A stretch of DNA of 64,000 nucleotides from Neobacillus niacini (GTDB lineage Bacteria; Bacillota; Bacilli; Bacillales; Cytobacillaceae), in contig NZ_JACWFG010000015.1 of NCBI RefSeq assembly GCF_019749295.1, forward strand, positions 1 to 64,000, read 5' to 3'. Under the pieces are notes generated by a model. That model searched no databases, was not told where the DNA came from, and saw only the letters and a list, made by a program, of their open reading frames with translations. A program made the position numbers and the translations under genes. Shown here piece by piece: positions 43,560-52,414 of the stretch. Position 1 is the first letter of the stretch; every line of letters begins with the position of its first letter.

Positions 43560-45498
43560 TTCAGCCTTGTCTGAAGCAAAACAGCAGGAGCTTTTGGAAA
43601 AATATGATCCGGAGGCAGGAACAAGAAAACTGGCAGGAGCTGCGGGCTGGATTGTTTTTGGAGGCTTACTTGCTTTTTCTTTATTCCATTTATATACAGG
43701 TATATTTGGAATGTTAACTGCACAGCTCCAACGCTCTATTCATTTGGGATTTGCACTTGCCCTTATATTTTTATTATTTCCAGCACAAAGGAAGAACAGA
43801 GGAAAAGAATATAAGGTGGCTTGGTATGATATCATCTTGGCTTGTATTTCTGTTCTTGTAGGTGCCTATTGGCCGGTTATGATTGATGAATTGGTTTTAA
43901 GAACCGGAAATATTACTAGTTTTGACTTTTTTGTGGGGCTTGCGGCTATTTTACTGGTATTAGAGGCAACCCGCAGGACGGTTGGGCTGCCAATCACCAT
44001 CATTGCAATTGTTTTTATGGGCTATGCAGTATTTGGACCGTATATGCCGAGTGTTATCGCGCATAGAGGTCTAGAATTAGACCGACTCGTGCAGACGATG
44101 TTTTATACAACAGAAGGAATCCTAGGTACACCGATTGGTGTATCCTCCACTTTTATTTTTCTCTTCTTACTATTTGGATCTTTCCTAATCAAAACAGGGG
44201 TTGGGGAATATTTTAACGACCTTTCCATTGCTATTGCCGGAAGGAGTGTCGGCGGTCCTGCAAAGGTGGCTGTTTTTTCAAGTGCGTTGCAGGGGACGAT
44301 TAGCGGCAGTTCGGTTGCAAATGTAGTGACATCTGGTGCCTTTACGATACCGATGATGAAAAATCTTGGTTATAAAAAGGAGTTTGCTGGTGCAGTTGAA
44401 GCGTCTTCTTCTACTGGAGGACAGTTAATGCCGCCAATTATGGGAGCAGCAGCTTTCTTAATGGTTGAATTCATCGGGGGAATCAGTTACTGGGAGATAG
44501 CCAAAGCTGCAGCTATTCCTGCATTTCTATATTTTGCAGGTATTTGGATTATGACACATTTTGAAGCAAAGCGGATTGGTCTTCGCGGGTTAACAAAAGA
44601 AGAAATGCCAAACAGGAGAGAAGTTCTTGGAAAACTCTATTTATTACTCCCTATTATTGCCATAGTTCTTTTGTTAAGTTCAGGAATGAGTGTCATTCGT
44701 GCTGCACTTTGGTCAATTGTCATAACAGTTGTTGTAAGTGCGATAAAGAAAAATACAAGAATTGGTTTTAAAGGAATCATTGATGCCTTGGTAGACGGGG
44801 CCAGATCGGCATTAGGTGTTGCGGCCGCTTGTGCGGCTGCAGGTATCATTGTTGGCGTTGTTACAAAAACAGGGCTGGGATTGAAAATGGCAAATGGGCT
44901 GCTCGATTTTGCAGGAGGAGCATTACTGCCGACCTTATTCTTGACCATGATTGCTTCCTTAATATTAGGGATGGGATCTCCAACGACGGCTAATTATGTC
45001 ATTACCTCTACAATTGCAGCACCGGCAATCATTTTATTAGGAGTTCCGGATTTATCAGCTCACTTGTTTGTGTTTTATTTTGGAATTGTGGCCGATATAA
45101 CTCCTCCAGTGGCTCTTGCAGCATTTGCCGCCGCAGCTATATCTGGAGGGGAGCCATTTCGAACCGGTGTGGAATCAACAAAACTCGCGATTTCCGCCTT
45201 TATCATCCCGTATATGTTTGTTTTGTCGCCAGAATTGCTGATGATTGATACCACTTGGACGTATTTGATATGGGTGGTGTTTACCGCTTTAACGGGTATG
45301 ATTGCCATTAGTGCAGGGGTTATAGGGTTTTGGATGCGAAAGTTGAACTGGATTGAGAGGATTGTTTCTCTTGGAGCAGGATTATGTTTAATCTATCCGG
45401 AAAACATATCTGATATCGTCGGGTTAGTATTGTTTGCTTTTTTACTTGCCTTGCAATATTTATATAAACGGGATCGTATTCCAAAAGTTCAAAATTGA
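43546..45498 (+). CDS. TRAP transporter permease, fused 4TM and 12TM subunits
   Basis: Translation starts at TTG 43546 after AAAGGAGTG. The 650-residue protein has about four N-terminal membrane segments (DctQ-like) fused to a DctM-like large subunit with FGSFLIKTGVGEYFNDLSIAIAGRSVGGPAKVAVFSSALQGTISGSSVANVVTSGAFTIPMMK read in pieces across 225-290, SSSTGGQLMPPIMGAAAFLM and MGSPTTANYVITSTIAAPA. It imports the solute bound by the TAXI protein using a sodium or proton gradient. This is a normal length for fused TAXI-type permeases. Confidence 0.93.
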   Translation: MSQYDSALSEAKQQELLEKYDPEAGTRKLAGAAGWIVFGGLLAFSLFHLYTGIFGMLTAQLQRSIHLGFALALIFLLFPAQRKNRGKEYKVAWYDIILACISVLVGAYWPVMIDELVLRTGNITSFDFFVGLAAILLVLEATRRTVGLPITIIAIVFMGYAVFGPYMPSVIAHRGLELDRLVQTMFYTTEGILGTPIGVSSTFIFLFLLFGSFLIKTGVGEYFNDLSIAIAGRSVGGPAKVAVFSSALQGTISGSSVANVVTSGAFTIPMMKNLGYKKEFAGAVEASSSTGGQLMPPIMGAAAFLMVEFIGGISYWEIAKAAAIPAFLYFAGIWIMTHFEAKRIGLRGLTKEEMPNRREVLGKLYLLLPIIAIVLLLSSGMSVIRAALWSIVITVVVSAIKKNTRIGFKGIIDALVDGARSALGVAAACAAAGIIVGVVTKTGLGLKMANGLLDFAGGALLPTLFLTMIASLILGMGSPTTANYVITSTIAAPAIILLGVPDLSAHLFVFYFGIVADITPPVALAAFAAAAISGGEPFRTGVESTKLAISAFIIPYMFVLSPELLMIDTTWTYLIWVVFTALTGMIAISAGVIGFWMRKLNWIERIVSLGAGLCLIYPENISDIVGLVLFAFLLALQYLYKRDRIPKVQN

Positions 45499-45509
45499 AT
45501 ATTGAAATA

Positions 45510-45546
45510 TTCGGGACTTCATATTTGTGAAGTCTCGAATTTATTT
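45510..45546 (+). terminator. Terminator of the TRAP operon
   Basis: TTCGGGACTTCA (45510-45521) pairs with TGAAGTCTCGAA (45528-45539; one mismatch), followed by TTTATTTATT. Confidence 0.85.
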
Positions 45547-45616
45547 ATTAAGATTTTCTTACATAACGATTGAATTGACAAAGTTACCATTTTTACTAAA
45601 AAGGGGAGATACGTTA

Positions 45617-45658
45617 ATGGCAATAATAATTGCTTTTTATAACTTATGTACATACTAA
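45617..45658 (+). CDS. Possible leader peptide MAIIIAFYNLCTY before a DHA2 pump
   Basis: A 13-codon ORF (ATG 45617, TAA 45656-45658) has GGGGAG at 45603-45608 upstream. Its product, MAIIIAFYNLCTY, is hydrophobic and aromatic. It lies 94 bases before a DHA2 drug pump. A TTGACA at 45575-45580 with TAAAAA at 45597-45602 would put the transcript start too near the ribosome binding site, so the promoter must lie elsewhere if this ORF is used. I see no clear hairpin over the pump's ribosome binding site, so this is less secure than the two leaders at 11127 and 36923. Confidence 0.4.
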   Translation: MAIIIAFYNLCTY

Positions 45659-45752
45659 ATAAAAAGGAAATTACCTATTTGAATCAAGTATTGATTAATG
45701 GGTTCTTAGTTGTAACTATGCTTTCTAGACTTCATCAGGGGGAGACGTACGA

Positions 45753-47282
45753 ATGGAACAATCCATAAATAAGACTGAAAGGCCGCCATATGGTATTATC
45801 GCTGTAATAATGATTGGGGCATTTATTGCATTTCTTAATAATACTTTATTAAATGTAGCATTACCTTCTATTATGAAGGATTTAAATGTTGATACAGCTA
45901 CGGTTCAGTGGCTGACTACCGGATTTATGCTTGTCAACGGGATTATGATTCCGACTACAGCCTTTCTAATCCAAAAATATACAGTCCGGCGATTATTCTT
46001 AGTCGCTATGGGGCTATTTACAGCGGGTACCATTATCGCAGGCATTGCACACCACTTTCCTTTGTTATTAACAGCTAGAATGGTACAGGCTTCTGGATCT
46101 GCCATTATGATGCCGCTTTTAATGAACGTCATGTTAGTTAGTTTTCCGATTGAGAAAAGAGGAGCCGCAATGGGTGTATTCGGGCTCATTCTTATGTTTG
46201 CACCAGCAATTGGTCCAACTTTGTCTGGCTGGATTATTGAACACTATGATTGGAGAATGTTATTCCATTTTGTTACACCAATTGCAGCGATTATTCTTTT
46301 TATAGGCTTTTTGAAACTAAAAGATAAAAAAGAGAAAGTGGATCTCAAGCTAGATTTCTTTTCGCTATTGCTGTCAAGTATCGGTTTTGGTGGTTTGCTG
46401 TATGGATTTAGTTCCGCTGGAAGTAAAGGATGGGACAGCCCGCAGGTTTATTTAACCATTATCATTGGGGTTGTTTCGTTGGTTTGGTTTATCTTACGCC
46501 AATTGAAGCAAGAGCGGCCAATGCTGAATTTTAGGGTTTTTAAATATAACATGTTTGCTCTTTCATCGGCTATTTCGATGATAGTAAATATTGCCATGTT
46601 TTCAGGTTTCCTGCTTCTCCCTATCTATGTTCAAACCATACGCGGGATTTCTCCATTGGATGCAGGATTGATGTTATTGCCAGGAGCCCTCGTGAATGCT
46701 TTCATGTCACCCGTTACCGGAAGATTATTTGACAAATTTGGCGGTCGTATATTAGCTATTACAGGTTTGTTCATAACGACCGTTACTACCTATTTATTCA
46801 GCATGTTATCGTTTGAAACGACCTACATGTATATGGTTTTTTTACATGCTATTCGTATGTTTGGAATGTCAATGGTATTTATGCCTGTGTCGACTAATGG
46901 ATTGAATCAATTGCCGCCGCGTTTTTATCCCCATGGTACGGCGATGAACAATACCATGCAGCAGGTATCAGCTGCTATCGGTACAGGGTTATTGATTACT
47001 CTTATGTCTAATCGGTCAGCAGCGTATGGAAAGGAACTTACTGAATCTGCCATGCAAAAAATGACCGTGCCGCCAACAGAAGCAGCAATCGCGGAAATGC
47101 AACAACAAATTGCTTTGGAAGCCATGTTAGAAGGAATTAACTTTACCTTCTTTATATCAGCCATCATTATTGGCGCAGCCTTGGTTCTAGCTTTCTTTAT
47201 TAAACGAGCTAAACCTGAAGAAGAAAAACTGGATGAGACTCCTTTTAGTAAGCAAGTAGTAAACAAATTAGCCAAGACTTAA
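45753..47282 (+). CDS. DHA2-family multidrug MFS transporter (EmrB/LmrB type)
   Basis: ATG 45753 follows GGGGGAG. The 509-residue protein has fourteen predicted membrane segments, with the DHA2 signatures AFLNNTLLNVALPSIMKDL (25-43), QWLTTGFMLVNGIMIPTTAFL, RMVQASGSAIMMPLLMNV and GPTLSGWIIEHYDWRMLFH. It exports toxic compounds by proton antiport. It is a close paralogue of the pump at 60299, sharing most of its sequence. Unlike that pump it has no adjacent regulator gene, but a possible leader ORF lies upstream. Confidence 0.92.
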   Translation: MEQSINKTERPPYGIIAVIMIGAFIAFLNNTLLNVALPSIMKDLNVDTATVQWLTTGFMLVNGIMIPTTAFLIQKYTVRRLFLVAMGLFTAGTIIAGIAHHFPLLLTARMVQASGSAIMMPLLMNVMLVSFPIEKRGAAMGVFGLILMFAPAIGPTLSGWIIEHYDWRMLFHFVTPIAAIILFIGFLKLKDKKEKVDLKLDFFSLLLSSIGFGGLLYGFSSAGSKGWDSPQVYLTIIIGVVSLVWFILRQLKQERPMLNFRVFKYNMFALSSAISMIVNIAMFSGFLLLPIYVQTIRGISPLDAGLMLLPGALVNAFMSPVTGRLFDKFGGRILAITGLFITTVTTYLFSMLSFETTYMYMVFLHAIRMFGMSMVFMPVSTNGLNQLPPRFYPHGTAMNNTMQQVSAAIGTGLLITLMSNRSAAYGKELTESAMQKMTVPPTEAAIAEMQQQIALEAMLEGINFTFFISAIIIGAALVLAFFIKRAKPEEEKLDETPFSKQVVNKLAKT

Positions 47283-47378
47283 CGGACTAGAACGTCATAT
47301 GCTGCTGGCACTGTAAAAGAGAACAATATCCTAACATCTGTTACCTTGCCGAATAATATTAGATTAATATAAAATACG

Positions 47379-47405
47379 AACAGCCATCTTTTGATGGCTG
47401 TTTGC
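47379..47405 (+). terminator. Terminator of the DHA2 pump gene
   Basis: AACAGCCATC (47379-47388) pairs perfectly with GATGGCTGTT (47393-47402). Confidence 0.8.
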
Positions 47406-47421
47406 TATTATTCCTGTTTTA

Positions 47422-47847
47422 TTAGCAATGGTTGTTAAACTGTTTGATTTGTCCGCGGATTTCTCCGTCAGGATTTTGGACAGTATGGGCATTGACATAT
47501 GTTTTACCATCTCTCATAAGTTCTATTAAATCTGAGAGTGATTGTCCCATTAGGGGACCAACAAGATCATCTGCTGTAATGATTCCTTCAACGACTCCTT
47601 TATTTACACTTATACCAGGGTCAGCTGGACCAAATAGAAAGACGACAACAGGACCGTTTACACCTCTTCTCCCTAAATGAATATGAGCCTGAGTAAAATT
47701 ATCAAGATTATTTACAGTTAGGCGATATCCAATCCTTCTTTCATCTCTGCTAACTTTAAATTTTGCAAACCCAAAAGCATCTGTTCGAACCGGTGGAACC
47801 TCTTCTGAACCTTCTAATATCGCAAAAAACAGTTGATTATTTTCCAT
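47422..47847 (-). CDS. CHRD-domain protein
   Basis: ATG 47847 (MENNQLFF) sits behind GGAGG; an in-frame ATG lies further upstream at 47868. The 141-residue protein is one CHRD domain: LEGSEEVPPVRTDAFGFAKF, LDNFTQAHIHLGRRGVNGPVVVFLFG, and DGKTYVNAHTVQNPDGEIRGQI. CHRD domains occur in chordin and in bacterial surface or spore proteins with unknown roles; no signal peptide is visible here, so it may be cytoplasmic or spore-associated. It ends in NNHC. Confidence 0.87.
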   Translation of the reverse strand: MENNQLFFAILEGSEEVPPVRTDAFGFAKFKVSRDERRIGYRLTVNNLDNFTQAHIHLGRRGVNGPVVVFLFGPADPGISVNKGVVEGIITADDLVGPLMGQSLSDLIELMRDGKTYVNAHTVQNPDGEIRGQIKQFNNHC

Positions 47848-48095
47848 ATATATCCTCCAGAAAAACATAATTTATGTATCATATTTTTTAGAGGATTAAT
47901 TGCTTGTACGAATGTCCTAAGGTATTGAAACCATTGCCTCTACATAAAAATTTTTTTCGCTTTCTTTATTTTAGATTTAAATAGGACTGGTAATTTAGCA
48001 TAGATTCCATATTTCGACATTTTATTTTATATCTATGTAGTAAAATAGTACCGGTTCTTAAGTGTTTTCTATTATTAAGGAGAAAAAAACTATAA

Positions 48096-49223
48096 ATGAA
48101 AAGACAATATGATTTAGATTGGATTCGTGTTTTAGCTACAATAGCCGTTTTTATTTACCATTGTTTTATGTTTTTTAATCCATGGGCCTGGCATGTTAAG
48201 AATAATGAGACTGACCCGACTTTCATCACGGCCATTTCTTTATTTATGAGTGGCTGGTTGATGCCAATTTTTTTCGCAGTATCGGGAATCAATTCGTACT
48301 ACGCTCTACAGAAGAGAACGGGGAGCCAATATATTAAAGAGAGGCTTGCACGACTAGGGATTCCCCTATTATTTGGGGTCATGATACTAACTCCTCCTCA
48401 AATCTATATGGAGCGGGTCAGTCATGGGCAGTTTTCCGGATCGTTTTTTGACTGGTATCCTCACTATTTTGATGGAGTTTATCTCGATATAGGTGGGTCA
48501 GGAAACTTTGCATTTGTTGGTTTGCATTTATGGTATCTTTTGGTTCTATTGGTCTTTAGCACCATTACGCTGCCTCTTTTTCTAAAATGGAAACCTACTA
48601 GTTCAAAGGAGTTAAAACCATTACAGCTTTTTTCTATATTTATTCCGTTAATGTTCCTCATCATTCTTGTGGATGTGGTAAACCTTGGAGGCTGGGATAT
48701 TAGTATTTATCTAATCATTTTTCTATATGGATATTTTTTCTTCTCAAAAGCTTCCTTTAAGTCTTTGGTTCAAAAACTGCTGCCTATTACGTTGGCACTA
48801 TCCGTTCTTACCACTGTATTTTTTGTGTATGAATTCATGACAGGAATGCATGCAGCGGGTAATAGACTATCATTCCTCCTAGCTTGTGTTAAAGCTCTAA
48901 ACTGCTGGAGCTGGCTGCTAGTTATTTTTGCCTTGGCTAACAAAAAGCTATCTTTTTCAAATAAATTGCTACAGTATGGGAACCAAGCATCTATGCCCTT
49001 TTATGTACTCCATCAGCCGGTAATTGTTACATTAGGTTTTATAATTGCAGATGTTGATTGGTCAATTCCAGTAAAACTTGTCTTTCTTCTAACGATAGCC
49101 TTCATAATTATTATAGGTATTTACCATTTTATGATTTCAAGAATTTCATTTATTAGAATTCTATTTGGGATGAAGGGCATAAGGGAAGAACGGATGTATC
49201 ACAAACCAAATGTTAAGATTTAG
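48096..49223 (+). CDS. Acyltransferase family 3 membrane protein
   Basis: The 375-residue protein has about ten membrane segments and the family start LDWIRVLATIAVFIYHCFMFF, with the catalytic His in YHCF (about residue 22), then FAVSGINSYYAL and KERLARLGIPLLFG, and a late ASMPFYVLHQPVIV. These enzymes transfer acyl or succinyl groups to sugars or other molecules at the membrane (OafA and MdoC types). The acceptor is unknown and no polysaccharide genes adjoin. AAGGAG lies 13 bases before the ATG. Confidence 0.87.
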   Translation: MKRQYDLDWIRVLATIAVFIYHCFMFFNPWAWHVKNNETDPTFITAISLFMSGWLMPIFFAVSGINSYYALQKRTGSQYIKERLARLGIPLLFGVMILTPPQIYMERVSHGQFSGSFFDWYPHYFDGVYLDIGGSGNFAFVGLHLWYLLVLLVFSTITLPLFLKWKPTSSKELKPLQLFSIFIPLMFLIILVDVVNLGGWDISIYLIIFLYGYFFFSKASFKSLVQKLLPITLALSVLTTVFFVYEFMTGMHAAGNRLSFLLACVKALNCWSWLLVIFALANKKLSFSNKLLQYGNQASMPFYVLHQPVIVTLGFIIADVDWSIPVKLVFLLTIAFIIIIGIYHFMISRISFIRILFGMKGIREERMYHKPNVKI

Positions 49224-49325
49224 AGAACATTTCTTTAATTGATTGTAAGGGGTGTATCCGGGGAAGCCAATTTAGCATGCGCAGCGGAAAATATCTGCCG
49301 AGTGTTAAAATCATAATTAAATGAA

Positions 49326-49352
49326 ATCAGTCATCCTACGATGGCTGTTTTT
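49326..49352 (+). terminator. Terminator of the acyltransferase gene
   Basis: CAGTCATC pairs with GATGGCTG (one mismatch) around CTAC and is followed by seven T. Confidence 0.75.
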
Positions 49353-49426
49353 TTGTTAAATATTGATTAATATGGTGGAAAAAGATAAGTTTGATTAATA
49401 AGAGAAAATATGGAGGTAATTATGAA

Positions 49427-49990
49427 ATGAAAAGATGCGGTTGGGTGAATTCAGATCCACTTTATATTGAATATCATGATCATGAGTGGGGTGTGCCAGT
49501 GTATGATGATATATTGTTATTTGAGTATTTGAACTTGGAAGGAGCCCAAGCAGGCTTAAACTGGTACACAATATTGAAAAAAAGAGAAAATTATCGGAAG
49601 GCATTTGATCATTTTGATCCCGCTATCATCATTTCCTATGATGAAAAGAAAATGACAGAACTTTTGCAGAATGAAGGAATCGTTAGAAATAAACTAAAGA
49701 TAAATGCAGTCATTACGAATGCGAGAGCCTTTTTGAAAGTAGTTGAGGAGTTCGGATCATTCAGTAAGTATATTTGGTCTTTTGTAGAAGGCAAACCGAT
49801 AAAGAATCATTATAAAGATATATCAGAGGTTCCAGCTACAACGAATACTAGTGATGTGTTAAGTAAGGATTTGAAAAAGCGCGGTTTTAAGTTTGTCGGG
49901 CCAACGATTTGTTATGCCTTTATGCAGGCGACAGGGATGGTAAATGATCACGTTGAATCCTGTTTTTGTTACAATCGTCCTTCGGTATAA
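49427..49990 (+). CDS. tag: DNA-3-methyladenine glycosylase I
   Basis: ATG 49427 (MKRCGWVN) lies ten bases after GGAGG; an ATG five bases earlier opens a two-codon frame and is ignored. The 187-residue protein has the Tag zinc site Cys4, His17, and His and Cys in NDHVESC near the end, plus the catalytic pocket EWGVPVYDD and LNLEGAQAGLNW with Glu at about 38. Tag removes 3-methyladenine from alkylated DNA in base-excision repair. It is a single gene. Confidence 0.93.
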   Translation: MKRCGWVNSDPLYIEYHDHEWGVPVYDDILLFEYLNLEGAQAGLNWYTILKKRENYRKAFDHFDPAIIISYDEKKMTELLQNEGIVRNKLKINAVITNARAFLKVVEEFGSFSKYIWSFVEGKPIKNHYKDISEVPATTNTSDVLSKDLKKRGFKFVGPTICYAFMQATGMVNDHVESCFCYNRPSV

Positions 49991-50249
49991 AGTACCTAAA
50001 CTCGTTTGATGTCATTTTCATCGATTTGAAATTCCTGTGAGATTTTTCGTTAATTTCTTGAAACCATTTTGGATAATAACCGTCAAATAAGTATATCCAA
50101 TTTAAGGAATTAATCGCAGGGATTTTGCAGGAATTATGTGACAAAAGGTGGAATAGATTAAGAGAATGAGAGCGGAATTCTCTTTCTGAATATTCGGAAG
50201 TGTTCGTTTGGGCTAAACGAGATTTTGGAGACAGAGGAGACGAAGGTAA

Positions 50250-51296
50250 ATGTCTATACGGACCTGGGTGATTTCATTCATACTAATTGGCAGTTTAATA
50301 GGGTTGACTGGGTGTGCGGAGAAAACAAATGGCGAGGAAGCAGAGCTTGAGAACAAAGTAACAGAACTTGAAAAGAAACTTGAAGAACAAAAAGCCGCAG
50401 AAGAAGCTGCAAGGAAGGCTGCGGAAGAAGCGGAAGCAAAAAGAAAAGCAGAAGAAGAGGCTAAAAAGCCAAAAGTGGTAAATGTAATTGACCCTGGTAC
50501 AAAAAACATTGTTAGATCCCTGATACCAGTGGATATGGGTTTTGGAACTGATAATGAAAAATATAAGCAGGAGCTCGAGCAATGGGCTAAGGAAATAGCA
50601 AGGGGAACAGAAACGACACCTGGTTACGACTCAAAGATGATACTTGATAAAATTGACGCAAATGGGCAGGTTATCAAAGGTAAACCGAGAGTTGTCCTTG
50701 AAGAGGCAGAACTTGTTACGAAAGTAATGGAAGCCTCGGCCAAGGGCGGGGATGTATTTCTACCAATTTATGTAACAGAGAGCGGCTATAAGCCTGAAGA
50801 TGCAGCTCATTTGTCTGAAGTAGTGGTTGCAGCTTATACAACCAAATTTAATCCTAGTGTAACAGGGAGAAATAAAAATATTGAGCTATCAGCACTGGCA
50901 ATCGATAATGTCATTGTTGGTACAGGAGATATTTTCTCCTTTAATCATACGGTCGGACCGAGTGACGAAGCACATGGTTACCAGCCAGCACAAGAAATAG
51001 TAAATAAGCAATTGGTGATGGGAATTGGCGGTGGTATTTGTCAAACATCCTCTACCTTGTTTAATGCTATTGATCAACTAGCTGTTGAATATGTGGAATG
51101 GCACCATCATTCTCTGACAGTGGGGTATGTACCTGCAGGGCGTGATGCAACAGTTTCATTTGGCGGAAAAGACTTTCAATTTAAAAATACGGCAGGTGTG
51201 CCGTTATTGATTAAAGCCATTTATAATCCGAATGGTACTTTAACCGTTGAGATGAGAACTTCAGCGGCTTATCAAGCCTTACTTCAAAAGCGTTAA
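50250..51296 (+). CDS. VanW-family lipoprotein with coiled-coil linker
   Basis: The 348-residue protein has a lipoprotein signal (LIGLTGCAEK, Cys at residue 22), a Lys/Glu/Ala-rich coiled coil (about 30-75) and a VanW domain (about 195-340): TTKFNPSVTGRNKNIELSALAIDN, GDIFSFNHTVGPS, GIGGGICQTSSTLFNAI, EWHHHSLTVGYVPAGRDATVSFGGKDFQFKN. VanW proteins occur near vancomycin-resistance genes, but most bacillar ones are envelope proteins of unknown function. The coil makes the antisense strand look coding, which is a shadow. Confidence 0.88.
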   Translation: MSIRTWVISFILIGSLIGLTGCAEKTNGEEAELENKVTELEKKLEEQKAAEEAARKAAEEAEAKRKAEEEAKKPKVVNVIDPGTKNIVRSLIPVDMGFGTDNEKYKQELEQWAKEIARGTETTPGYDSKMILDKIDANGQVIKGKPRVVLEEAELVTKVMEASAKGGDVFLPIYVTESGYKPEDAAHLSEVVVAAYTTKFNPSVTGRNKNIELSALAIDNVIVGTGDIFSFNHTVGPSDEAHGYQPAQEIVNKQLVMGIGGGICQTSSTLFNAIDQLAVEYVEWHHHSLTVGYVPAGRDATVSFGGKDFQFKNTAGVPLLIKAIYNPNGTLTVEMRTSAAYQALLQKR

Positions 51297-51302
51297 ATGT
51301 AG

Positions 51303-51352
51303 AGCAGAAAAGACGTGTGATTTGATCTTCCCACACGTCTTTTCTGCTTTCT
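51303..51352 (+). terminator. Strong terminator of the VanW gene
   Basis: AGCAGAAAAGACGTGTG (51303-51319) pairs perfectly with CACACGTCTTTTCTGCT (51332-51348), a 17-bp stem. Confidence 0.92.
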
Positions 51353-51418
51353 TAATAATTCCAGTGTTAATCATCCCGCAAAAGGAAAAATAGAATACGA
51401 AATTATGTGAATTAACAT

Positions 51419-51447
51419 GCACCGTCTTTTTATGGATGGTGCTTTTT
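51419..51447 (+). terminator. Hairpin with T tail upstream of the SDR gene
   Basis: GCACC(GTC) pairs with GGTGC and is followed by five T. It lies before the SDR gene and may be an attenuator or a second terminator for the VanW transcript. Confidence 0.55.
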
Positions 51448-51577
51448 GTATGGAATTTTTCTCTTTCTAGGTCCTAAACTATTATACGAACTGCTGGCCT
51501 TGGCAAAAAAGGTCACTGTTCCACGAATGGGTAGTGGGGAAAAGGGGAATATAAGGTCAAAAAGGGGGTTCGAAGCA

Positions 51578-52360
51578 TTGGAAATATTACAAGGACAAGT
51601 AGCATTCATCACTGGTGCAGGTTCAGGAATTGGCCGCGCTGCAGCACTTAAGTTAGCTGAAAATGGGGCAAAAGTGGCATTAGTTGATTTGCACCCTGAA
51701 AACTGCAAAGAGGTTAAACAGTTGATTGAGGAAAATGGGAGCGAAGCTCTTATAGTGGAAGCAAATGTATCTTCTGTAGAGGATATGAAAAAAAGTTATA
51801 AGCTTGTAATAGAGAAATGGGGAGGACTTGATATTGTATTTGCTAACGCTGGAATTAATGGTGTAGTCGCCCCCATTGAAGACCTTTCACCTGACGATTG
51901 GGACCTAACCATTTCTAATAATTTGCGGAGTACATTTTTAACCATTAAATATGCTATACCTTACATGAAAGAAAAAGGCGGAAGCGTGATTATCACGAGT
52001 TCCATTAATGGAAATCGTAAATATAGAGGTTTTGGAATGTCAGCCTACAGTACTTCAAAAATTGGCCAAATGGGATTTGGAAAAATGGCAGCTCTTGAAT
52101 TAGCCAAGTATCACATACGGGTAAATATTATTTGTCCAGGTGCCATCGAAACACATATCGGGGAAAATACATGGAAAGAAAAAGAAGAGATAAAGGAAAT
52201 TGAGATACCCATTATCTATCCTGAAGGAAGTCAACCCCTTGAACACCAGGCAGGTAAGCCTGAACAAGTCGCTGAACTCGTGTTATTTTTGGCTTCCAAA
52301 CAATCCAATCATATTACAGGAACAGAAATTTACATTGATGGTGCTGAGTCACTTTTATGA
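51578..52360 (+). CDS. Short-chain dehydrogenase/reductase
   Basis: I start at TTG 51578 (LEILQGQV, initiating Met), ten bases after AAAGGGGG; the frame is open upstream to 51446 but that part resembles no SDR. The 260-residue protein has the NAD(P) motif TGAGSGIG, the NAG motif ANAGING, catalytic Ser in IITSSING and the YSTSK active site. Residue D in LVDLHPEN after beta-2 suggests NAD preference. Substrate unknown. Confidence 0.87.
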   Translation: MEILQGQVAFITGAGSGIGRAAALKLAENGAKVALVDLHPENCKEVKQLIEENGSEALIVEANVSSVEDMKKSYKLVIEKWGGLDIVFANAGINGVVAPIEDLSPDDWDLTISNNLRSTFLTIKYAIPYMKEKGGSVIITSSINGNRKYRGFGMSAYSTSKIGQMGFGKMAALELAKYHIRVNIICPGAIETHIGENTWKEKEEIKEIEIPIIYPEGSQPLEHQAGKPEQVAELVLFLASKQSNHITGTEIYIDGAESLL

Positions 52361-52374
52361 TATTTCGGACAAGA

Positions 52375-52410
52375 AAAAACACGATAATCTTCTCGTTCAT
52401 CGTGTTTTTC
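52375..52410. terminator. Bidirectional terminator
   Basis: AAAAACACGAT (52375-52385) pairs perfectly with ATCGTGTTTTT (52399-52409), between convergent genes. Confidence 0.88.
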
Positions 52411-52414
52411 TATT

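Noticed and set aside
49422..49430. Two-codon frame ATG-AAA-TGA just before the tag start.
   Set aside because: Probably incidental; the next ATG is well placed for the same ribosome binding site.
50213..50582. Long open frames on the minus strand opposite the VanW coiled coil.
   Set aside because: They mirror the Lys/Glu/Ala-rich codons of the real gene and have no ribosome binding site or family match.
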